DNA from: Spirochaetia bacterium
Lineage (GTDB): Bacteria > Spirochaetota > Spirochaetia > Treponematales > Breznakiellaceae
DNA: 12,815 nucleotides
Reading direction: 5' to 3'
NCBI GenBank assembly: GCA_025997715.1
Contig: BNUY01000091.1
Span: forward strand, 1 to 12,815
A model generated the notes under the pieces. That model did not search any database. It saw nothing but the letters and a program-made list of their open reading frames with translations, and was not told where the DNA came from. A program made the translations under genes and the position numbers. Of the stretch, positions 7,811 through 12,815 are shown in pieces. How positions within the stretch are numbered: the first letter of the stretch is position 1; each line of letters begins with the position of its first letter.

Positions 7811-7818
7811 GGTTTCAA

Positions 7819-9132
7819 TTATGATAGCAGTAATGCCCCAATGGTTCCGAAGATTATCAGGGGTATGTTGTAGTGCAGGAAGGTCGGAACACAGGTATCC
7901 CAGATGTGATCGTGCTGACCGTCCGCGTTAAGACCCGAGGTCGGGCCCAGGGTTGAATCCGATGCCGGTGAACCCGCGTCCCCCAGGGCTCCCGCGACTC
8001 CAACGAGGATTGCGGTGGAGGCCGGTGAGAAACCGAGGCTCAGGCAGAAGGGCACGTAAATAGCCGCGACAATAGGAACGGTCCCGAAGGAGGTGCCGAT
8101 GCCCATGGTGATGATGAGGCCGATGAAGAGCATGATGACGGCGGCAAGCGGTTTACTGCCGCCTACCAAGCCTACCGATGCCTCTACGATTGCGTTTACG
8201 CCGCCGGTTTCACGGATCACATTGGCGAAACCCGAGGCTACCAGCATGACAAAGGCGATGAAGCCCATCATCCGTATACCCCCGGCCATGGTGTTGTCCA
8301 TGTGTTTGAAGGGAACCGCGCCGAAAATACACATTACGATGAGGCCCACCAGTGCGCCCAGGGGGAGGGAACCGGTGATCAGCTGAAGGGCAAAGGCGGA
8401 TACCGCTCCCAGGGCGGCCCCGAGATGCTTTTTCGTAAAGTGGTCGGTTATCACTTCGCTGGTATCGTCGGGGGCTATCAACAGGGGCTTATTCTCATAT
8501 TCACGCTTTTTCCGGTAGGAGAAGAAAACCGCGATGAGCAAGCCCAAAATCATGCCCGCGCCCGGAACGAGCATATACGACCATATCTTGGTACTATCAA
8601 CCATCATGCCGTTGTCTTTGAGGCTGTTGGCGATGATGCCGTGGAAAATAAGGCCGAACCCGGCGGGTATCATGACGTAGGGCGCCTTGAGGCCGAAGGT
8701 CAGGGCACAGGCGGCGCCCCGGCGGTCAAGCTTCATATCGTTCATCATGGCAAGGAGGGGCGGGATCAGGATGGGGATGAAAGCGATGTGGACGGGAATG
8801 ATGTTCTGTGAACAGCTTGCCACCAGGGCGAGCACGATCAGGAACAGGGTTGCTTTTTTGCCAACAACCTTCTGAATTCCATTGGAAAGCATGGTGGCAA
8901 GCCCGGTTTCGGAAATGCCCACCGCCAATGCGCCAAGCAAAACGTAGCTGAGGGCGGTTTCGCCCTGGCCGCCCATTCCGCCAATCAGGAGCCCCATGGT
9001 TTCCCCAAAGCCGAAGCCGGCCAAAAGCCCGGCGGAAATGGCGGAGATCATGATGGCCAGGAGTACGTTGACCTTCAACAGGCACAACACACACATCAAC
9101 AGTACAGAAAGCAATACAGGATTCGTTAACAT
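7819..9132 (-). CDS. YuiF-like carrier of the Na+/H+ antiporter superfamily, probable histidine transporter
   Basis: A 437-residue inner-membrane protein with about eleven to twelve hydrophobic segments, of the NhaC/YuiF type. Characteristic stretches are MGIGTSFGTVPIVAAIYVP and, near the C-terminus, LGDAGSPASDSTLGPTSG followed by DGQHDHIWD, which is typical of the amino-acid-transport branch of the family. Bacillus YuiF has been assigned by comparative genomics as a histidine permease. Lying directly after hutH, uptake of histidine is the likely job (inference from context). The ATG at 9132 has AAGGAG 7 nt upstream. The 56-nt gap to hutH contains a hairpin. Sodium or proton coupling cannot be told from the sequence. 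Confidence 0.85.
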   Translation of the reverse strand: MLTNPVLLSVLLMCVLCLLKVNVLLAIMISAISAGLLAGFGFGETMGLLIGGMGGQGETALSYVLLGALAVGISETGLATMLSNGIQKVVGKKATLFLIVLALVASCSQNIIPVHIAFIPILIPPLLAMMNDMKLDRRGAACALTFGLKAPYVMIPAGFGLIFHGIIANSLKDNGMMVDSTKIWSYMLVPGAGMILGLLIAVFFSYRKKREYENKPLLIAPDDTSEVITDHFTKKHLGAALGAVSAFALQLITGSLPLGALVGLIVMCIFGAVPFKHMDNTMAGGIRMMGFIAFVMLVASGFANVIRETGGVNAIVEASVGLVGGSKPLAAVIMLFIGLIITMGIGTSFGTVPIVAAIYVPFCLSLGFSPASTAILVGVAGALGDAGSPASDSTLGPTSGLNADGQHDHIWDTCVPTFLHYNIPLIIFGTIGALLLS

Positions 9133-9144
9133 AGTTTTTCTCCT

Positions 9145-9159
9145 TATACTTTATTGTAC
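9145..9159 (+). repeat. 15-nt sequence TATACTTTATTGTAC, copy 1
   Basis: Exact copy of the sequence at 10876-10890 in the glutamate mutase leader. Here it lies in the hutH to YuiF gap, and on the minus strand its AAAGTATA end runs into the AAGGAG ribosome site of the YuiF-like gene. Two copies of a 15-mer in this window could be chance or a shared binding site. Confidence 0.5.
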
Positions 9160-9176
9160 GGGGACAACGCCCCCGT
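9158..9176 (-). other. Intercistronic hairpin between hutH and the YuiF-like gene
   Basis: ACGGGG and CCCCGT pair across a 7-nt loop in the 56-nt gap after the hutH stop. No T-run follows, so full termination is unlikely; a role in mRNA stability or in lowering carrier expression relative to HutH is possible. Confidence 0.5.
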
Positions 9177-9188
9177 GTATACAAAAAT

Positions 9189-10724
9189 TTACGCCCGGCT
9201 CGGCAAATATTTGCCGGCAACCGCATCGTTAAAGTAACCACTCTCGATGAGCTTGGATGCCGCTTCGATGTCCGGGGCGAAGAAACGGTCCTTGTCCCAA
9301 TGCTTAACATGCTTGCGCACTTCCGCCCGGTAGGTTTCCAGCTTCGGCGATGTCTTGAGGCCTTTTTTGAAGTCCAGTCCCTGAACGGCGGCCAAAAGTT
9401 CGATGGCAAGGATGTTGCGAAGATTTTCCGCCATCTCCCAGAGCCGGCGCGCGCCATTGGGGGCCATGGAAACAATGTCTTCCTGATTCGCCGAAGTGGG
9501 CAGGCTGTCCACGCAGCTGGGGAAGGAAAGGGTCTTGTTCTGGCTGGCCAGGGCGGCGGCGGTGTAGTGGGCAATCATGAAGCCGGAATTGACGCCGGCG
9601 TCTTCCACGAGGAAGGGGGGTAGATGTGACATATGCGGGTCCACCAGATAGGAGATGCGCCGCTCGGAAATTGCCGCCATTTCGGAAAAGGCCAGGGCGA
9701 GGTTGTCGGCGACCATTGCCACCGGCTCGGCGTGAAAATTGCCGCCCGAGAGGATTTCAGCCTCATTGGGGAACACCAGCGGGTTATCGGAAGCGGCGTT
9801 TGCCTCGATTTCCAGTACCGCCGCCGTGTTGCGAATCTGGGTGAGGACGGCGCCCATGACCTGGGGCATACAGCGCATGGAATAGGGGTCCTGCACGCGG
9901 TCACAGTCGATGTGAGCATCGCCAATTTCGCTGTGTGCCCCCAGGAGATCGCGGACGGCGGCGGCGGCGTCTATCTGACTCTGCTGGCCGCGGGCCTGAT
10001 GGATACGGTCGTCAAAGGGGGTACGGGCACAGGAACCGGCCTCAATGGTGAGGGCTCCGGTGGCGATGGCGGCGCTAAAGAGGTCTTCGGCGAGGAACAG
10101 GCCTTTCAGGGTCATGGCGGTGGAGATTTGGGTGCCGTTGAGCAGGCCAAGCCCTTCCTTTGGCCCCAATTCTATGGGGCGGAGGCCGGCGGCCTTCATG
10201 GCTTCGGCGCCGGTGAGGGTTTTCCTCTGATAACGGGCAATGCCTTCACCCATCAGAACCAGGGTCATGTGGGCAAGGGGGGCCAGATCCCCGGAGGCTC
10301 CAACGGAACCCTTGCGGGGGATGACCGGATAGACCCCGGCGTTCAGCATGTCCACCAGGCGTTTTACCACCTCAAGCCGGACGCCGGAAAATCCCCGGGA
10401 GAGGCCCTTGATCTTCAGCAGCATGATAAGCCGCACAAGGTCGTCCTCAAGGGGCTTCCCAACCCCGACGGCATGGGAGCGCACCAGGGATGCCTGCAAA
10501 AGGGCAAGGTCCTTGGGTGCGATGCTCTTATTGGCAAGATTCCCGAAGCCGGTGTTTATGCCGTAAACAACTTTGCCGGTGCTTAAGATATCACTAACAA
10601 CATCCGCGCTTTTTTGAATTCCTGCCTCGATGTCCTTGCTGAGAACTACCTCAACCGGTTCTTGCAATACGCGCCGCAGTTCAGAAATTTTAAGCGGGGA
10701 TGCGCCGATAGTAATTTTGTACAT
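9189..10724 (-). CDS. hutH: Histidine ammonia-lyase
   Basis: Catalyses the first step of histidine breakdown, L-histidine to trans-urocanate and ammonia, as a cytoplasmic homotetramer. At 511 residues it has normal length. The self-forming MIO electrophile comes from Ala143-Ser144-Gly145 in [12 protein letters not shown]. Other active-site residues fall one number above those of the Pseudomonas putida enzyme: Tyr54 (VYGINTGFG), His84 (RSHAVG), Tyr281 and Arg284 (YSMRCMPQ), Phe330 (GGNFHAEP) and Glu415 ([10 protein letters not shown]). The Ser-His pair at 83-84 favours histidine rather than phenylalanine. The only oddity is Ile417 where HutH usually has His (QEDHVSM). The ATG at 10724 follows AGGAG with 8-nt spacing. 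It is the first gene of a unit with the YuiF-like carrier and the racemase, driven from the promoter at 10767-10795. Confidence 0.96.
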   Translation of the reverse strand: MYKITIGASPLKISELRRVLQEPVEVVLSKDIEAGIQKSADVVSDILSTGKVVYGINTGFGNLANKSIAPKDLALLQASLVRSHAVGVGKPLEDDLVRLIMLLKIKGLSRGFSGVRLEVVKRLVDMLNAGVYPVIPRKGSVGASGDLAPLAHMTLVLMGEGIARYQRKTLTGAEAMKAAGLRPIELGPKEGLGLLNGTQISTAMTLKGLFLAEDLFSAAIATGALTIEAGSCARTPFDDRIHQARGQQSQIDAAAAVRDLLGAHSEIGDAHIDCDRVQDPYSMRCMPQVMGAVLTQIRNTAAVLEIEANAASDNPLVFPNEAEILSGGNFHAEPVAMVADNLALAFSEMAAISERRISYLVDPHMSHLPPFLVEDAGVNSGFMIAHYTAAALASQNKTLSFPSCVDSLPTSANQEDIVSMAPNGARRLWEMAENLRNILAIELLAAVQGLDFKKGLKTSPKLETYRAEVRKHVKHWDKDRFFAPDIEAASKLIESGYFNDAVAGKYLPSRA

Positions 10725-10766
10725 ACGTTCTTCTCCTGGTATAATTTTATATCATCAACATTTTTT

Positions 10767-10795
10767 AGTGTAAGGCATGATATAGCACAAGTCAA
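10767..10795 (-). promoter_or_regulatory. Promoter of the hutH operon
   Basis: On the minus strand TTGACT (10795-10790), a 17-nt spacer and TACACT (10772-10767). The spacer begins TGTGCTATATCATGCC, matching the YjiH promoter. The predicted start is about 36 nt before the hutH ATG. Its -35 lies back-to-back with that of the divergent glutamate mutase promoter, 23 bp away. Confidence 0.8.
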
Positions 10796-10818
10796 GAAAA
10801 AATTTATATTAATTTTTG

Positions 10819-10847
10819 TTGACAATTCGGAAAACCCCCGGTATACT
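10819..10847 (+). promoter_or_regulatory. Promoter of the glutamate mutase operon
   Basis: TTGACA (10819-10824), a 17-nt spacer and TATACT (10842-10847): an excellent sigma-70 promoter. The spacer (ATTCGGAAAACCCCCGG) lacks the CTATATC block of the three minus-strand promoters, so its control probably differs. The leader to the ATG at 10915 is about 60 nt. Confidence 0.87.
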
Positions 10848-10863
10848 TTACCATGAAAGTATA
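10842..10863 (+). promoter_or_regulatory. Perfect inverted repeat over the -10 and start site, candidate operator
   Basis: TATACTTT (10842-10849) and AAAGTATA (10856-10863) are exact reverse complements around ACCATG. The left arm contains the -10 hexamer, so a bound protein would block RNA polymerase. A third half-site TATACTTT lies at 10876-10883. A repressor is inferred; none is encoded in the window. Confidence 0.55.
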
Positions 10864-10875
10864 GATATATATCAA

Positions 10876-10890
10876 TATACTTTATTGTAC
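10876..10890 (+). repeat. 15-nt sequence TATACTTTATTGTAC, copy 2
   Basis: Exact match to 9145-9159, located in the untranslated leader of the glutamate mutase operon. It contains the TATACTTT half-site seen in the neighbouring inverted repeat and is followed by TATATG, giving TACTATATG, one base away from the TACTATATC of two minus-strand promoters. Confidence 0.5.
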
Positions 10891-10914
10891 TATATGTTTA
10901 TAAAGAGGATTCTA

Positions 10915-11337
10915 ATGGAAAAGAAAAAGCTGATCATAGGCGTCATCGGCGCCGATGTCCACGCGGTGGGGAATAAGATCCTCTACTATGCCTTTACCGC
11001 GGCGGGTTTTGAGGTTACCAATTTGGGGGTCATGGTTTCCCAGGAGGAATATATCGAGGCGGCCCTGGAGACTGCGGCGGACGCCATCCTGGTATCCTCC
11101 CTCTACGGACACGGGGAACTGGACTGCCGGGGATTCCGGGAAAAATGCGACGAAGCGGGCTTAAAGGGTATTCTCCTCTATATAGGAGGGAATATCGTGG
11201 TGGGCAAGCAGGACCTTGCGGAAGTGGAAAAGCGGTTCAAGGCCATGGGCTTTGACCGGGTATTCGGGCCCGGGACCAGCCCGGAAGCGGGCATACAGGC
11301 CCTGCGGGAAGACCTAAACATGGAAACGGCGGGGTAA
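10915..11337 (+). CDS. glmS: Glutamate mutase (methylaspartate mutase) sigma subunit, B12-binding
   Basis: The small cobalamin-binding subunit of glutamate mutase, which with the epsilon subunit rearranges L-glutamate to (2S,3S)-3-methylaspartate, the entry to the methylaspartate fermentation route. The 140-residue protein has the base-off B12 motif DVHAVG, with Asp14, His16 (lower cobalt ligand) and Gly19 at the same numbers as the Clostridium cochlearium protein. It also shows VSSLYGHGE near residues 60-68 and the GGN loop ahead of IVVGKQ. The start is the ATG at 10915, preceded by AGAGGA with 5-nt spacing; the open frame upstream reads through the promoter. It overlaps the next gene by one base (TAATG). 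This gene is often called mutS or mamA; it has nothing to do with mismatch repair or with glucosamine synthase. Confidence 0.95.
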   Translation: MEKKKLIIGVIGADVHAVGNKILYYAFTAAGFEVTNLGVMVSQEEYIEAALETAADAILVSSLYGHGELDCRGFREKCDEAGLKGILLYIGGNIVVGKQDLAEVEKRFKAMGFDRVFGPGTSPEAGIQALREDLNMETAG

Positions 11338-12746
11338 TGGAAGCGGTTTTGCTAATCGATTTCGGGAGCACAAACACCAAGGTAACTGCGGTAGACCCTG
11401 AGGGGGAGCGGCTGCTGGGAACGGCGGCGGCCTATACCACGGTGGATACCGATATCGGGACCGGGCTTGCCGAGGGGGTGGAAAAACTGCAAAAAGAAAC
11501 CGGCCCCCTGCATTTCGTAAAACGCTTTGCCTGCAGCAGCGCCGCCGGAGGCTTACGGATGATCACCTGCGGCCTCGTACCCTCCCTTACCGCCGAGGCT
11601 GCCCGGCTGGCATCCCTGGGAGCGGGCGCAAAGATTATAAAAGTATTTTCCTATGAATTGACCGATGAGGATGTCATCGAAATTAGCACCCTAAAGCCTG
11701 ATATTCTTCTATTAACTGGCGGCGTAGACGGGGGTAATAAGGAATGTATCCTCCACAACGCCCGGATGCTGGCGGCAATGCCAAGCCCGGCAGCGGAGCC
11801 TTTCCCCATCATCATAGCCGGAAACCGGGGGGCGGCGGCGGAATGTGAGAAGATCCTTGCCGCAACAGGCCGGGAACTGATTCGCTGCCCCAATGTGATG
11901 CCCGCATTGAACAAGCTCAACATAGAACCGGTTCAGGAAGAGATACGCCGTCTTTTTTTACGGCGCATCATCCGGGCCAAGGGACTGAGCCGGGAACAGG
12001 CCCTGGTTTCCGGCATATTGATGCCCACCCCCTCGGCGGTAAAGCGGGGCCTGGAACTTTTGTCGGGCGGAACCGATGCGCAAAAGGGCCTGGGAGAATT
12101 GGTTGCGGTGGATCTTGGGGGGGCTACCACGGATGTCTATTCGGTGGCCAAGGGGCTTCCCCAACGGAGCGGGGATGTGGTGATGAAGGGCATTCCGGAG
12201 CCGGAATCAAAGCGCACCGTGGAAGGGGATATCGGGATGCGCTACAGTTCCGCCGGGGTGCTGGATGCTGCGGGCGCAGAAAAACTGGCCATGCTTTCCG
12301 GCCTTGCCGCAGAAAAAGTGCGGACCGGGGTTGCCTATTGGACGGCCCACCCGGAGGCCCTGCCCGCATCGGAGGAGGATGTGGCTCTGGACTTTGGTTT
12401 AGCCGCCGCCGCCATAGAGACGGCGGTTACCCGTCACGCGGGGACTATTGAAGAAGCCTATACCCCGGCGGGCCGTGTCTTTGTCCAGACCGGGAAGGAT
12501 CTTTCCGGCGTTAACCGGCTCGTCCTTACCGGGGGGGCCGTAATCCACAATACCCGGGCCGGGGATTTAGCCGCCTCTGCGCTTTTCAACAATGAAAATC
12601 CCGCTTCCCTGCGTCCCCGGAAAGCGGAAGTGTATATCGACAAATCGTATATCCTCGCGGCCATGGGGCTCCTTGCGGAAACCTGGCCGGATAAGGCCCT
12701 ATCTATTATGCAAAAGGAGATACAAGCATATGGAACTGGAAAATAA
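11337..12746 (+). CDS. glmL: MutL/GlmL, ASKHA-type ATPase linked to glutamate mutase
   Basis: A 469-residue cytoplasmic protein encoded between the sigma and epsilon genes of glutamate mutase in many anaerobes and thought to reactivate or repair the B12 enzyme. Actin/Hsp70-type nucleotide-binding motifs are seen: phosphate-1 LLIDFGSTNTK at residues 5-15, phosphate-2 VAVDLGGATTDV at 256-267 and an adenosine loop LVLTGGAVI at 395-403. A further TGGVDGGN lies at 127-134. It starts in the stop codon of the sigma gene and its 3' end overlaps the epsilon start by 17 bases, so the three are one translationally coupled operon. The DNA-repair protein of the same name is unrelated. Confidence 0.93.
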   Translation: MEAVLLIDFGSTNTKVTAVDPEGERLLGTAAAYTTVDTDIGTGLAEGVEKLQKETGPLHFVKRFACSSAAGGLRMITCGLVPSLTAEAARLASLGAGAKIIKVFSYELTDEDVIEISTLKPDILLLTGGVDGGNKECILHNARMLAAMPSPAAEPFPIIIAGNRGAAAECEKILAATGRELIRCPNVMPALNKLNIEPVQEEIRRLFLRRIIRAKGLSREQALVSGILMPTPSAVKRGLELLSGGTDAQKGLGELVAVDLGGATTDVYSVAKGLPQRSGDVVMKGIPEPESKRTVEGDIGMRYSSAGVLDAAGAEKLAMLSGLAAEKVRTGVAYWTAHPEALPASEEDVALDFGLAAAAIETAVTRHAGTIEEAYTPAGRVFVQTGKDLSGVNRLVLTGGAVIHNTRAGDLAASALFNNENPASLRPRKAEVYIDKSYILAAMGLLAETWPDKALSIMQKEIQAYGTGK

Positions 12747-12815
12747 GAAACTCAGTAACGATGATTTTTACCGGATACGTCAGGAGATGCCCCCCCCTTC
12801 GTAACTGGTAAAGCC
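12730..12815 (+). pseudogene. glmE: Glutamate mutase epsilon subunit, 5' end only, frameshifted in the window
   Basis: The catalytic subunit of glutamate mutase begins here and runs off the window. The first 20 residues, MELENKKLSNDDFYRIRQEM, match the family start (MELKNKK...REEV). The ATG at 12730 has AAGGAG with 10-nt spacing inside the glmL 3' end. A run of eight C (12790-12797) then takes the frame to a TAA at 12802-12804, giving only 24 residues. With nine C the frame continues PPPFVTGKA, restoring the family TGK at the usual distance from the REEV-like segment. So the gene is most likely real, with either a one-base error in the sequence or a slippery on/off tract. I class it as broken only as the window reads. 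Confidence 0.8.
12790..12797 (+). repeat. Run of eight C at the start of glmE
   Basis: A homopolymer of eight C inside codons 21-23 of glmE, the longest C run I noticed in the window, exactly where the reading frame fails. Such tracts are both error-prone to sequence and able to slip in replication. Confidence 0.95.

Noticed and set aside
9633..10586. 317-codon open frame on the plus strand
   Set aside because: It is antisense to hutH in the same codon register; high-GC third positions on the real strand leave it stop-free. The protein has no recognisable motif and there is no ribosome site.
10848..10914. Riboswitch or T-box in the glutamate mutase leader
   Set aside because: The leader is only about 60 nt, with no B12-box, T-box or terminator structure.

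Overview
The window carries a histidine-fermentation gene cluster of an anaerobic, amino-acid-degrading bacterium. Base composition is GC-rich in genes (mid to upper 50s by eye) with short AT-rich intergenic gaps holding sigma-70-like promoters. Gene content (long-form urocanate hydratase, DapF-like racemase, YuiF- and YjiH-type carriers, B12-dependent glutamate mutase) fits spirochaetes of the Treponema kind, fusobacteria, synergistetes or clostridia. I lean weakly to a spirochaete and cannot prove it.

Layout. Positions 1-3191 (minus): a three-subunit molybdenum hydroxylase of the xanthine dehydrogenase family, in the order 2Fe-2S, FAD, Mo subunit, with ATGA-type overlaps. The Mo subunit is broken at the left edge by a perfect 99-bp inverted repeat (1-99 against 230-328), most likely a fold-back chimera. 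Positions 3342-6865 (minus): promoter, YjiH-type membrane protein, urocanate hydratase, terminator. Positions 6945-10795 (minus): promoter, histidine ammonia-lyase, YuiF-type carrier, DapF-like probable histidine racemase. Positions 10819-12815 (plus, divergent): a consensus promoter, then glutamate mutase sigma subunit, the MutL/GlmL ATPase, and the first codons of the epsilon subunit, frameshifted at a run of eight C.

How the genes fit. HutH deaminates L-histidine to urocanate and HutU hydrates it to imidazolonepropionate. The racemase could feed D-histidine into this route. The two carriers probably move histidine or pathway products. Glutamate from histidine would enter the methylaspartate fermentation path through glutamate mutase. 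HutI and FtcD/HutG are not in the window. The three minus-strand transcription units have almost the same promoter, with a shared CTATATC block inside the 17-nt spacer, which suggests that the molybdenum hydroxylase is co-regulated with histidine catabolism. Both window ends carry probable assembly or amplification errors.
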